From Streptomyces albus subsp. chlorinus (lineage in GTDB: Bacteria; Actinomycetota; Actinomycetes; Streptomycetales; Streptomycetaceae), in assembly GCF_013302895.1 (NCBI RefSeq), contig NZ_VJOK01000001.1, positions 62,001 through 126,000 of the forward strand: a stretch of DNA of 64,000 nt, written 5' to 3'. A program made the translations under genes and the position numbers. Below the pieces are notes generated by a model. The model worked only from the letters and a program-made list of their open reading frames with translations. It was not told where the DNA came from and searched no databases. Each line of letters begins with the position of its first letter. The first letter of the stretch is position 1. Below, in pieces: positions 1-7,740 of this stretch.

Positions 1-276
1 TATGCGCTGCGGATGGACGGGTACGTCAACGACGAGCATTACGGCGGCGGCAGTTGGGACGAGATCCACTGGTCATTCGGCGAGATGCTGGCGCACGCGT
101 CGCGCGGCACCACGCTGCGCGCCGGTGACATCCTCGCCAGCGGCCCCGTGGGAACCGGCTGCATCCAGGAGTTGTCCGGTCACCGCCCCTACCTGGCACC
201 CGGAGACGCGGTCCGGATCGAAGTGCGGGAGCTGGGCGCGATCTCCGCACGGATCACCGCGCCGGAGCCGTCCTGA
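1..276 (+). CDS. Fumarylacetoacetate hydrolase (FAH) family enzyme, C-terminal part only
   Basis: The frame is open from base 1 and ends at TGA 274-276, so only the last 91 residues are inside the window. They carry the typical FAH tail: LRAGDILASGPVGTG, then PYLAPGDAVRIEVRELG. Here the barrel ends in the G-P-x-G-x-G turn followed by the D-x-V-x-x-E-v strand. FAH-family enzymes are metal-dependent C-C hydrolases, decarboxylases or isomerases acting on beta-diketo acids from aromatic catabolism. The substrate cannot be told from this tail, and the metal-binding Glu/Asp residues lie outside the window. An HTH-like gene follows 57 bp downstream on the same strand. Confidence 0.8.
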   Translation, partial: YALRMDGYVNDEHYGGGSWDEIHWSFGEMLAHASRGTTLRAGDILASGPVGTGCIQELSGHRPYLAPGDAVRIEVRELGAISARITAPEPS

Positions 277-333
277 CTCACCGGATACACAAAAGACGAT
301 CCTGATCCTTCCACTTGCCGGGAGACCACCGCG

Positions 334-1239
334 ATGCATCTCGCCAACACCTTTCCTCGCACCAGCATGGACCTGAACGCCGTCCGCGAGGTCAGCCTCA
401 CCATCAACGCCGCCCACCTGTTCGTCTACTTCATCCCCGAGGCACCGGAGCAGGCCGCCGAGCTGGGCGTGACCGAGTACGCACCGGCGTACTTCGCGTT
501 CCGGTCGGCCCCGATGGGCGCAGTCCCGTGGCAGGTCACACTCGCGGCCTTCTACAGTTTCAGCCCCCGGTCGGTGCAGGCCATGGCAGGCGTGTGGGAG
601 GCCGCGACACCACAGCAGTGGCAGGCCGCCCGATTCACGGCCGCCGGCCGCGCCTTGCAGCGCGTCGGCGTGGACCTCACCGCCGACCAGATCGCGGAGG
701 CACGATCGCTGATCGACCCGGTCGTCGCGAGCGCCGACTACGCCGGGAAGACGATGGCCGCCGCCAACGCCTCGGTCCCCCTTCCCTCGGATCCGCTCGT
801 CGCGCTGTGGCAGCAGATCACCGTGCTGCGCGAGTGGCGCGGCGACGCGCATGTCACCGTGCTCGCCGCCAACGGTCTCGGCCCGTGCGACTGCAACGTT
901 CTGCAGACCGCGACAGGCCACTTCCCGGAAGCGATCGCACGTGCCACCCGGCTGTGGGACGACGAGGAGGTGGCCGCGGCAACGACGCGCCTCGCCGCAC
1001 GCGGCTGGCTCGACACCGACGGCACCGCGACCGATGCCGGCATAGCGGCGCGCGAACAGATCGAGGCGGAGACCGACGCACGCTGCGCCACACTCTGGAC
1101 ACCGATCGGCGACGCGAACGTCCGTCGCCTCACCTCGCTCATCATGCCGATCCACGACGCGTTCACCGCAGCCGGGACATACCCCTTCCGCGTGGAGACG
1201 GGAGACACGCAGCCCACCGATGCGGAGACCGCCGGGTAG
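334..1239 (+). CDS. SCO6745-family protein with helix-turn-helix-like fold
   Basis: This 301-residue protein starts at ATG 334, with GGGAG about 8 nt upstream. It matches the Streptomyces SCO6745 family by overall pattern: an N-terminal helical segment beginning LTINAAHLFVYFIPEA, a central YFAFRSAPMGAV motif, and a C-terminal part with two winged-helix-like halves, including ALWQQITVLREWRGDAHV and AAAGLDGL-like helices. The family is described as HTH-like, but its DNA-binding role and ligand are not established. No signal peptide or membrane segment is visible. It shares the strand with the FAH gene, 57 bp away, and could be cotranscribed with it. Confidence 0.7.
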   Translation: MHLANTFPRTSMDLNAVREVSLTINAAHLFVYFIPEAPEQAAELGVTEYAPAYFAFRSAPMGAVPWQVTLAAFYSFSPRSVQAMAGVWEAATPQQWQAARFTAAGRALQRVGVDLTADQIAEARSLIDPVVASADYAGKTMAAANASVPLPSDPLVALWQQITVLREWRGDAHVTVLAANGLGPCDCNVLQTATGHFPEAIARATRLWDDEEVAAATTRLAARGWLDTDGTATDAGIAAREQIEAETDARCATLWTPIGDANVRRLTSLIMPIHDAFTAAGTYPFRVETGDTQPTDAETAG

Positions 1240-1760
1240 GCCGAACCCCGCGAGCAGCTCCTCGTGCCTGATGATGCAGCCGTCCCCATCGGCGTCGGCC
1301 CAGTGCTGGAACGCATGCCGGCCAGCAGCTGTACCGGTGGGCCGCCCGGGTGAGCGAAGGCCCATGACTGCGCCGGGGCGAGTACCGGCACGTCGGGCGG
1401 GTCCTCCACGAGGGCGCGCAGACGCATACCGCCGGTCAGTGTGGTGCCGCCGTCTCGAAGAACTCGTCGCCGCCGTCCGTGACCGGCTCGGGCGGCGGCT
1501 GGTCCCGGCTTTCCACCTTGATGGTGCTCTCGCCGATGCCAGCACCCATGAGCACGACGCCCACGACATCTGTCCGCTCACCGTCTTGCGTCACCTCGGG
1601 TCACTTGTCGACCAGGACGAAGAACTCGTCCCCCTCCACGACGCGATGTCCGGTGCTCAAGCCCCAGGTCCTCGTCCGACAGGCTGCGGTACGCATGGTC
1701 AGGAGTGTCGAGATCGGTCGTCATGGTCTCCGTGATGTCGGATCCGTGCACGTTGGCCAC
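1240..1760 (-). pseudogene. Two decayed coding fragments on the minus strand
   Basis: No intact gene fits here, but two protein-like stretches are readable on the minus strand. Near 1440-1640, broken by one in-frame stop, is a fragment containing DVVGVVLMGAGIGESTI and PVTDGGDEFFETAAPH. I do not recognise it. Near 1255-1335 is HWADADGDGCIIRHEELLAG. This fits a canonical EF-hand loop (D-x-D-x-D-G-x-I-x-x-x-E), and also the W-x-DADGD-x-x-x-x-R-x-E-x-L segment of DUF1524 HNH proteins. Frames break between the pieces, so these are remnants rather than genes. Confidence 0.4.
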
Positions 1761-1910
1761 CGTGGTTCACGAATCCGCCTGTGAGGGCTCAAGGCTCTTT
1801 TGTGGGACCAGTCACCGGGCCGCTCGGCCCGCCCCGTTCGTTCGCCGCGGCACGGTCGCGGTCGGGGCTGGATCCCGGAATACCTGCTCGATCCGAACGG
1901 AGAAACCGAC

Positions 1911-3623
1911 ATGCGCAAGTGGTGGCCCCTGACGGCGGTCTGCCTGGGCGCTTTCATCCTGCTGGTGGATGTGACGATCGTGAACGTCGCACTTCCCAGC
2001 ATGGCTGCCGACCTCGGCGCTTCCTTCACCTCGCTGCAATGGGTGATCGACGGCTATGCCCTGGCGCTCGCCGCCCTGCTGCTGGCCTCCGGTTCCCTCG
2101 CGGACCGCTTCGGCCACCGGCGTTCCTACGTCTGGGGTCTGGGCGTCTTCGGCCTGGCCTCGCTGGTGTGCGGTCTCGCCCCCAACGCGGAGGTGCTGAT
2201 CGCCGCCCGCGTGGCACAGGGCGTCGGCGGCGCCGCGATGTTCGCCACCGCCCCCGCCCTGCTGCTCACCTCCTACCAGGGCAGGGACCGGGGTACGGCC
2301 TTCGGCGTGTGGGGCGCGGCCAACGGGGCCGCCGCGGCTGCGGGGCCCCTGCTCGGCGGGCTGCTCACCGAGCACTTCAGCTGGCCGACGATCTTCTGGG
2401 TCAACCTGCCGATCGCCGCCGCAGCCATCGCCACGACGCTGCGGGTGGTAACTGCCGACCGGCCCGCGGGCCGGCCCACCGGATCTCCCGGCCACGGGGC
2501 GCGGCTCAGTGGGGCCTCGGCCCGCGTCGACATCCCCGGCGCGACGGCCTTCACCGTCTCCATAGCCGCGCTCACCTATGGGCTCATCCGCGGTGGGGAG
2601 GTGGGATGGGTCTCGTCCGGGACCCTGGCGGCCTTCGCCGTCACCGCCACGGCGCTCATCGCCTTCGTGGTGATCGAGCACCGTACGGCGCGGCGCGGGA
2701 GCACCCCGATGCTGGACCTTGCGCTGCTGCGCCGGCCCTCGTTCGCCGCGTTGATGAGCGGGGCGCTGCTGTTGCAGGGTGGCGCTTTCGGCTGGCTGGT
2801 GCTGGTCTCGCTGTGGCTCCAGTCGGTGCTGGGCCTCAGTCCGGTCGGGGCGGGTCTCGCCCTGACCCCGCTGGCCGGGGCTTCGTTCCTCGTGGCCGCC
2901 GCAGCCGGCCGTCACCTCCAGCGTCTCGGGCCGCGTCTGCCGATCGGCATCGGGCTCCTGTCCGTCGCCGCGGGCATGCTGTTGCTGCGTGCGGGGATGA
3001 CGGCCGACGCTGGGCAGACCGCGCTCATGGCAGGGCTCGTGGTCACCGGGATCGGCGTCGGCCTGGCCACACCGGTGCTGGTCTCGGCTGCCACCTCCGC
3101 TGTGCCGCCGAGGCAGGCGGGAATGGCCGGCGGGGCTGTCAACACGTTCCGTCAGCTGGGCATGACCTTGGCCATCGCTGTCTTCGGCACCCTCTTCACC
3201 AGCCGGACGGCCGCCGTACTCGCCGGGCCCGGCACGGTGCCCGACCCGGGGCAGGGCGCCTCGGCGCTGGCCGCCGGGCAGGCCCGGCACCTGGTGGAGG
3301 CGGCGCCCGCCGCCCACCGGAGCGCGGCGCGGCAGTTGGTGCACGCGGCGTTCGCCACCGGTCTCGACCGGGTGTTCTTGGCAGCAGCGCTGGCGGCAGC
3401 GCTCGGCGGACTGATCGTCCTGGTCTTCGTACGGCCGTCCCACGGGACCGCCGCAGTCGCCGCCACGGGGCGCGCCACCGCCCGCGCGCAGGGCAGCTCG
3501 CAAGCTGTCGGCCAGGGCACGGGTGATGTCGAGGAGCAGGAACCGGACGGGGCCCGGGTGCCGGTGCAGGCGCCCGTGACGGCACAAAGCACAGCGGCAG
3601 CCGCCGACCGGAAGCGCGCCTGA
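1911..3623 (+). CDS. MFS drug:H+ antiporter, DHA2 (EmrB/QacA) type, 14 TM
   Basis: This is a 570-residue integral membrane exporter. I chose ATG 1911 because GGAG lies 8 nt upstream and the protein then begins MRKWWPLTAVCLGAFILLVD, the standard first helix; an in-frame start at 1800 would add a low-hydrophobicity leader. DHA2 signatures are D-V-T-I-V-N-V-A-L-P in TM1, LQWVIDGYALALAALLLASG, GSLADRFGHRRSY (motif A) and GPLLGGLLTEHFSWPTIFWVN (motif C plus the FW-x-N turn). The C-terminal tail is charged and Ala-rich. It probably exports hydrophobic compounds by proton antiport; the substrate is unknown. No regulator adjoins directly; an alpha/beta hydrolase follows on the same strand. Confidence 0.85.
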   Translation: MRKWWPLTAVCLGAFILLVDVTIVNVALPSMAADLGASFTSLQWVIDGYALALAALLLASGSLADRFGHRRSYVWGLGVFGLASLVCGLAPNAEVLIAARVAQGVGGAAMFATAPALLLTSYQGRDRGTAFGVWGAANGAAAAAGPLLGGLLTEHFSWPTIFWVNLPIAAAAIATTLRVVTADRPAGRPTGSPGHGARLSGASARVDIPGATAFTVSIAALTYGLIRGGEVGWVSSGTLAAFAVTATALIAFVVIEHRTARRGSTPMLDLALLRRPSFAALMSGALLLQGGAFGWLVLVSLWLQSVLGLSPVGAGLALTPLAGASFLVAAAAGRHLQRLGPRLPIGIGLLSVAAGMLLLRAGMTADAGQTALMAGLVVTGIGVGLATPVLVSAATSAVPPRQAGMAGGAVNTFRQLGMTLAIAVFGTLFTSRTAAVLAGPGTVPDPGQGASALAAGQARHLVEAAPAAHRSAARQLVHAAFATGLDRVFLAAALAAALGGLIVLVFVRPSHGTAAVAATGRATARAQGSSQAVGQGTGDVEEQEPDGARVPVQAPVTAQSTAAAADRKRA

Positions 3624-3756
3624 CGCAGCGCGGCTGGACGCCCGCCTTCCCGCAAGCCGCTTCCGCGGTCGGGCCGTCGATACTCGTCGGCGGCCCCACC
3701 GCGCATCCACCTCCGCTTCCGTCACGCGTTTGACCGGATTCTTCAGGAGCCTCATC

Positions 3757-4557
3757 GTGTTCACCGATGTGACGGCCGCTGCCGACACCTCCCCCACCAC
3801 ACCGCGCCTCTCGTTCCTTCTCGTCCACGGGGCCTGGCACCGGTCCGGTTCCTGGGATCCCGTGCGGGAGGCACTCGCAGCCGATGGCTGGACGGCTCGG
3901 ACGGTAGACCTCCCCAGCGCCGGGCCGCAGCGCACGCCCGCCGCCGGGATGTACGACGACGCGGATGCGGTAGCCGCGCATCTGCGGCAGGCAGTCGGCC
4001 CGGTGATCGTCGTCGGCCATTCCTACGGCGGACTCCCGGTGACCCAGGCCGCCGCCGGCCCTCCCGCCGCCGCTCACCTCGTCTACCTGGCGGCGTATCT
4101 GCCCGAGGAGGGGGAATCCCTGCTCAGCATCCATGGTCATCACGGCAGTCAGGACGAGGATCTCAACGGCACAGCCCCCGTCGTCTTCGACGATCCCCGC
4201 ACCGCGCTGTTCGGGGACCTGCCCGACGAGCAGGCCGAGGACGCCGTCGGCCGACTCGTCACGCAGAGCCGCCGCTCCTTCCAGCAGCGGGTGACCCGGG
4301 CAGCGTGGCGGACCGTGCCCTCCACGTACGTGCTCTGCGAGCGTGACAAGGCGCTCCCGCCCGCATTGCAGGGGCGGATGTCCGCCCGCGCCGCACACGT
4401 CGAACGACTGAACACCGGCCACTCCCCCTTCCTGTCCGCACCTGCCGAACTGGCCGCGCTCCTCGGCCGCATCGGCGCCAAGGCGGCCAGGCCATCACCG
4501 GATCGAGGAGGGCGAGAGCGTGCGCGTCCAAGGGGAGATCGGGGACGCGGGCAGTAA
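3757..4557 (+). CDS. Alpha/beta-fold hydrolase
   Basis: This 266-residue protein probably starts at GTG 3757, with AGGAG 7 nt upstream; a TTG at 3730 is in frame but has no ribosome site. The core reads LLVHGAWHRSGSW (oxyanion HGxW segment), then VVGHSYGG with nucleophile Ser89. The catalytic His lies in LNTGHSPFLS near the end, and an Asp in CERDKALP supports the triad. This arrangement is that of small esterases and hydroxynitrile-lyase-like (EstC/MenH-like) hydrolases. The last about 20 residues are Arg/Gly-rich and unlike the family. It sits 133 bp after the MFS exporter, so a shared transcript is possible. Confidence 0.8.
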   Translation: MFTDVTAAADTSPTTPRLSFLLVHGAWHRSGSWDPVREALAADGWTARTVDLPSAGPQRTPAAGMYDDADAVAAHLRQAVGPVIVVGHSYGGLPVTQAAAGPPAAAHLVYLAAYLPEEGESLLSIHGHHGSQDEDLNGTAPVVFDDPRTALFGDLPDEQAEDAVGRLVTQSRRSFQQRVTRAAWRTVPSTYVLCERDKALPPALQGRMSARAAHVERLNTGHSPFLSAPAELAALLGRIGAKAARPSPDRGGRERARPRGDRGRGQ

Positions 4558-4950
4558 GCAGCCGGAACATGGAGGCAGCGGCGAAGCAGGAGTGACCGGT
4601 TGAACCGCCAGGTGGGGGCGGGAGGTGTCCTCCTGGAGGCGGCGGCGATCAGACCGCGGCCGGCGGGCAGGAGTGCTTCGGCGTCCACGAGGTAGTGGTC
4701 CCGCTGGTCCCGTCACCCTGCTCCGGCGCGGAATCGCGGTCTTCCGCCGCCTGAGCAAGGCAGAGGCCGTCGGCCTTGGCGCCGACGGCCTCCCCCACGT
4801 CTGCCAACGGCTTTCCCGCGCGCAAGAGCACCAGCGTGGAGACGCTGGCTGATGCCGGCTGAAACCTCCGTGCTGTCCTCTGCCACCGGGGCCGCAGCAC
4901 TCCTGATCCACACCACGACACGGCGGTCGAGGGCTGCCTGGGCCGTCTGC
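4558..4950. other. Intergenic, no recognisable gene
   Basis: This 393-bp stretch lies between two convergently oriented genes. Short open frames exist on both strands, but none shows a family motif or a ribosome site. I see no clear terminator hairpin. Confidence 0.4.
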
Positions 4951-5391
4951 TCAGGAAGGGGCAGAGGCGTGGTGCTCGGCGTGGTCCTGTGTCCGGCTGG
5001 GCCTGAACCAGCGACGGACGAGCGCGATCAGGGAAGGTCCTCCGCGGAAGCACCACAGGGCGATGACCGGATCGCAGATGGCGCATGCCTGGGATGTGTC
5101 GTGGGCGAACGGCAGGATGGGATTGCCCTTGAGGTGGTGGGCGATGTCCCATGCGGTGTGGAGCAGCCAGCCGATGCCGATGAAGGTCCAGGACTCCAGG
5201 CCGCGGTAGGCGACGTAGGCCATGAGTGCGACGAAGGGCAGCTCCCACGGGCCGAATCCGCCCCCGCTCAGGTAGGCGGCGCCGGCTCCGCCCACCATGA
5301 CCGCGTTGAAGCGGCGTCGGTGCGGTTCCTTGATCAGGGACATCACCAGGCAGTAGAGGATGCCGACGATCACCGGTGAGACGAGGTTCAT
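4951..5391 (-). CDS. DUF6010-family membrane protein
   Basis: This 146-residue protein has four to five hydrophobic segments: VSPVIVGILYCLVMSLI at the start, a Gly/Ala-rich helix, FVALMAYVAYRGL and FIGIGWLLHTAWDIAHH. The HTAWD-x-x-HH cluster and a later CDP motif are typical of DUF6010 proteins, whose function is unknown; His and Cys suggest metal or haem contact, but that is inference. Its ATG overlaps the stop of the upstream DUF3817-like gene by 4 nt (ATGA). It is therefore the last gene of a four-gene, translationally coupled membrane-protein operon running from 6477 down to 4951. Confidence 0.7.
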   Translation of the reverse strand: MNLVSPVIVGILYCLVMSLIKEPHRRRFNAVMVGGAGAAYLSGGGFGPWELPFVALMAYVAYRGLESWTFIGIGWLLHTAWDIAHHLKGNPILPFAHDTSQACAICDPVIALWCFRGGPSLIALVRRWFRPSRTQDHAEHHASAPS

Positions 5392-5684
5392 GAGGGGATG
5401 ACTCCTTCCGCCTGGGCATGGGCCGAATCGCCAGGGCCGAGCTGTCGCAGCACGAGCAGCCCGCCGACGCCTGGAACGAGGGCCAGGGCCTTGGCGGCGG
5501 CCGACGCTTCCTTGAGGCGCCAGGACGCGATCACGACGAACAGGTAGGCGCAGCCGTGCGTGGGGCCCATCAAGGAAGAAACGGGCTTGAGATGGACGGT
5601 GAACACGTTGGCCAGCATCACGATCAGAGAGATCAGCTCGGCGTGAGCAGCGATCCGCAGATGGCGAGGAGAGCGGAGGTGCAT
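5388..5684 (-). CDS. DUF3817-like small integral membrane protein
   Basis: This 98-residue protein starts at ATG 5684. An N-terminal polar segment (MHLRSPRHLRIAAHAEL) is followed by a hydrophobic helix ending in NVF, the motif PTHGCAYLFVVIASWRLK, and a last hydrophobic helix. The H-G-x-x-Y-L/F pattern is characteristic of DUF3817 membrane proteins of actinobacteria, which have no assigned function. It lies 2 nt after the stop of the 5687-6163 gene and overlaps the next gene by ATGA, so the four genes are clearly one translational unit. Confidence 0.7.
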   Translation of the reverse strand: MHLRSPRHLRIAAHAELISLIVMLANVFTVHLKPVSSLMGPTHGCAYLFVVIASWRLKEASAAAKALALVPGVGGLLVLRQLGPGDSAHAQAEGVIPS

Positions 5685-5686
5685 GG

Positions 5687-6163
5687 TCACACTCCCGTGG
5701 TGGAGCCGGGACGGATGATCATCAGTACGGTGACGGTGGCCCAGAGCAGGTTGAAGATGCCGGTGACCATGGCGAGACGGCCCGGCGCCCCGGGGGTCGG
5801 CGTCGGCATCGGCGAGGCGGTGCCCGTGACCTGGGCAAGGGCACGGTCCTGTGCGGGCAGGATCGCAAGCGCCAGTACGCCGGCGGCCGCCGCAGTCAGC
5901 AGGATCGAGGCGATCAGCCATGCGTCGCCGAGGACACCGAGGCTGCTGGCCGTGGCGAAGCCGAAGAGGGGTACCGCGATGCCGATGCCCGCGTAGACCC
6001 GGCAGACGCGGTGCAGCGTCCGCAGGGTGGTGCGGGCCTCGTCGCCGCCGGAGTCACCAAGGGCGCGGCGCAGCGTCGCAGGGAACATGCTCGCGGCGAC
6101 AGTGACCGGGCCGACGGCAACGATGGCGGCCAGGACGTGCAGGGACAGAAAGAGCTTGGTCAC
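5687..6163 (-). CDS. DUF2269-like four-TM membrane protein
   Basis: This 158-residue protein starts at GTG 6163, overlapping the stop of the upstream gene (GTGA). It begins with a LFLSLHVLAAIVAVGPVTVAA helix. Three further hydrophobic helices and a short Pro/Thr linker follow. The H-x-x-A-A-I-x-x-G pattern in TM1 resembles DUF2269 / CopD-like small membrane proteins, in which an intramembrane His is conserved. I infer a membrane role, perhaps metal or redox related, without direct support. It is the second gene of the 6477-4951 operon. Confidence 0.55.
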   Translation of the reverse strand: MTKLFLSLHVLAAIVAVGPVTVAASMFPATLRRALGDSGGDEARTTLRTLHRVCRVYAGIGIAVPLFGFATASSLGVLGDAWLIASILLTAAAAGVLALAILPAQDRALAQVTGTASPMPTPTPGAPGRLAMVTGIFNLLWATVTVLMIIRPGSTTGV

Positions 6164-6477
6164 GCCTGGTACTCCGGGGCGGTCCTGCGCTCGCCGGTGA
6201 CCTTCGAGGACGGAAGGCGGCCGGCCTTGGAGGTGCCTTGGAGGGTGTCGCCGTCGACCGTCACGTCGAACGCCAGATCAAGCCGCATGGGCTTGGTGAT
6301 GGCCTGCTTCCAGGTGAGCCGGTCGCCGTCGAGGGTGAGGTTGCTGAGTGGTACTTCCTCACCGGCTCCGTGGGCGACACCGGTGAGGACGCCGTCCTGC
6401 TCACGGAGTTCGACGACGGCCTTGATCTTGCCGATGGGGGTGGAGATGGACAGGTTCCAGGTGCCTTCAACGGGCAT
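6160..6477 (-). CDS. Small beta-rich soluble protein, first gene of a membrane-protein operon
   Basis: This 105-residue protein starts at ATG 6477. Alternating hydrophobic strands stand out: GTWNLSISTPIGKIKAVVEL, DGVLTGVAHG, LSNLTLDGDRLTWKQA, LDLAFDVTVDGDTLQGTSKAG. The GxW at the start and the late G-D-T-L-x-G-T pattern resemble lipocalin/FABP-like ligand-binding or DUF-type barrels that read out substrate analogues. No signal peptide is visible. It overlaps the following membrane gene by GTGA. The function is unknown; a cytosolic ligand-binding partner of the membrane proteins is plausible but unproved. Confidence 0.55.
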   Translation of the reverse strand: MPVEGTWNLSISTPIGKIKAVVELREQDGVLTGVAHGAGEEVPLSNLTLDGDRLTWKQAITKPMRLDLAFDVTVDGDTLQGTSKAGRLPSSKVTGERRTAPEYQA

Positions 6478-6541
6478 GGGGGTGGTGTTCCTGACTGTGC
6501 AAGGAGGTGGTGAGCGGCTCGGTCTGCGAACGACCGAGCAT

Positions 6542-7231
6542 TCAGAGGGCGGTGGGCGCCGGTCCCTGGGCGCGCCAGACAGTGCCGCGCCGCTCGTGGG
6601 AGAAGAGTTCTTCGACGGCGTGCGCGATGCGGGGCCCCACCTCGCGCTCCAGAAGGTAGAGGCCCAGGTCGAGCCCGGAGGTGACACCGGCGCCGGTGAC
6701 CAGGTCGCCGTCGTCGACGATGCGGGCGCGGACCACGTGGGCCCCGGTGGCGTCCAGCATGTCGAGGCCCATGTGGTGGGTGGTGGCGTGACGTCCCTCC
6801 AGCAGGCCCGCCAGGGCCAGGACGAGTGAGCCGCCGCAGACGGTGGCGACCGTGGTGTCCGGGTCGTCCATCGCCTGCTTGAGGAGTGCGGGAAGCTCAG
6901 TGGTCAGCGTGCGGCCCAGCAGCACCGGGATGAATTCGTCCTGCCGCCACTCACCGGCGCCCACCTCTTCTTCCGGGACCTCGCCGGGTTCGCCCACGCG
7001 GCCGGAGGCTCCGGGCACCAGAATCATGTCCGCGCGCCGGGGGTCGAGGGCACCGGCGGCGCGCAGCGTCAGTCCTCCGGTGCCGCTGATCACCTCGCGG
7101 GGGCCCTCAGCGGTGACCAGCTCGACGGTCACCGCGCCGTCCGACGCCGAGCCGCCGGCGTACAGCACCTCGTAGGGAGCAATGGCATCGAGCGGGTCGA
7201 AGCCGTCGTACAAGACGACCTGGATGTGCAT
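6542..7231 (-). CDS. DJ-1/PfpI family protein (isonitrile hydratase/ThiJ-like)
   Basis: This 229-residue protein starts at ATG 7231, with an AAGGA site upstream. It begins MHIQVVLYDGFDPLDAIAPYEVL, the normal N-terminus of PfpI-type proteins. The nucleophile elbow ATVCGGSLVLALAGLL places Cys132 in the A-x-C-G-G-S motif, followed by ATTHH. A Glu or Asp near residue 18 normally partners the Cys; here it is the D-A-I-A-P-Y-E region. Family activities range from isonitrile hydratase and glyoxalase III to transcriptional AraC partners; there is no AraC domain here, so it is the stand-alone enzyme form. It is preceded by a decayed region, so its promoter is probably within about 100 bp of the start. 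Confidence 0.8.
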   Translation of the reverse strand: MHIQVVLYDGFDPLDAIAPYEVLYAGGSASDGAVTVELVTAEGPREVISGTGGLTLRAAGALDPRRADMILVPGASGRVGEPGEVPEEEVGAGEWRQDEFIPVLLGRTLTTELPALLKQAMDDPDTTVATVCGGSLVLALAGLLEGRHATTHHMGLDMLDATGAHVVRARIVDDGDLVTGAGVTSGLDLGLYLLEREVGPRIAHAVEELFSHERRGTVWRAQGPAPTAL

Positions 7232-7349
7232 GGAGGTTCCTTCGGGGTCGTTTTCCCTCGGACACCGCGAAGTCAACCGGCTGCCGCCGTGATCGCCCAG
7301 CGGCACCAGTGACAGGTTTCAACGGGATAGTGCCAGGCCCTCACAGAAG

Positions 7350-7585
7350 GTTGAGAGCCGCGATGAACTGGGGCTTTCCCGGAGGGGGAAAGCCAGGGGC
7401 CGGCAGGGCGCGTCGGCAGCGGGGTGGGTCTTGGTGGCCGGTCGGCTGCGGGAGCGTCCGAGGGGGTGGGCGTGCGGCTCGCCTGCCGGGGTCCCTTGGG
7501 GGCGGGTCCCCGGCCGCGTGCTGGTGCGCGCGGACGATGGTTCGCTGGTGCGCGCGGACGATGGGCGAGTCGATCGCGACGACCC
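7350..7585 (-). pseudogene. Remnant of IS5-type transposase
   Basis: On the minus strand the phrases AIDSPIVRAHQ and IVRAHQHAAG (7515-7585) match the D-S-T-I-V-R-A-H-Q-H-A-A-G block of Streptomyces IS5-type transposases. Further on, in another frame, come TKTHPAADAPCRPLAF (about 7380-7440), which correspond to the TKIHLAAD-x-RCRPLAF block that follows. The VRAHQ block is duplicated as a 24-bp tandem repeat at 7518-7565. Frameshifts and lost termini show it is dead. Confidence 0.6.
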
Positions 7586-7589
7586 GCTC

Positions 7590-7735
7590 CGCGTCGCCTT
7601 CGGCTTCTGCCCGGGCCGGCGGCGCGGTGCACAGTTCTCCTACGTGCCGTCGGCGGCCCAGCGGATCGATGCCGGCGGTCGGCTCGTCCAGGAGGAGGAC
7701 GCGGGCGCGGACCGGCGCGGCTGCGCACGGCAACA
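7590..7735 (-). pseudogene. Fragment of ABC transporter ATPase (Walker B region)
   Basis: The minus strand reads RVLLLDEPTAGIDPLGRRR (about 7640-7710). This is the Walker B and D-loop of a DrrA/CcmA-type export ATPase. Walker A, the signature motif and the H-loop are missing, and the frame runs straight into the IS5 remnant. The fragment starts just downstream of the hydrolase stop at 7741, so an ABC exporter may once have closed the operon at 11163-7741. Confidence 0.6.
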
Positions 7736-7740
7736 GCTCC

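Noticed and set aside
73..1581. 502-codon open frame on the minus strand
   Set aside because: It is antisense to the SCO6745-family gene, is Arg/Gly/Val-rich and has no ribosome site or family motif. Only its upstream third contains the readable remnant at 1255-1335.
1812..3935. 707-codon open frame on the minus strand
   Set aside because: It is the GC-driven shadow of the MFS gene at 1911-3623; its composition (Gln/Gly/Arg) is unlike a protein and there are no domains.
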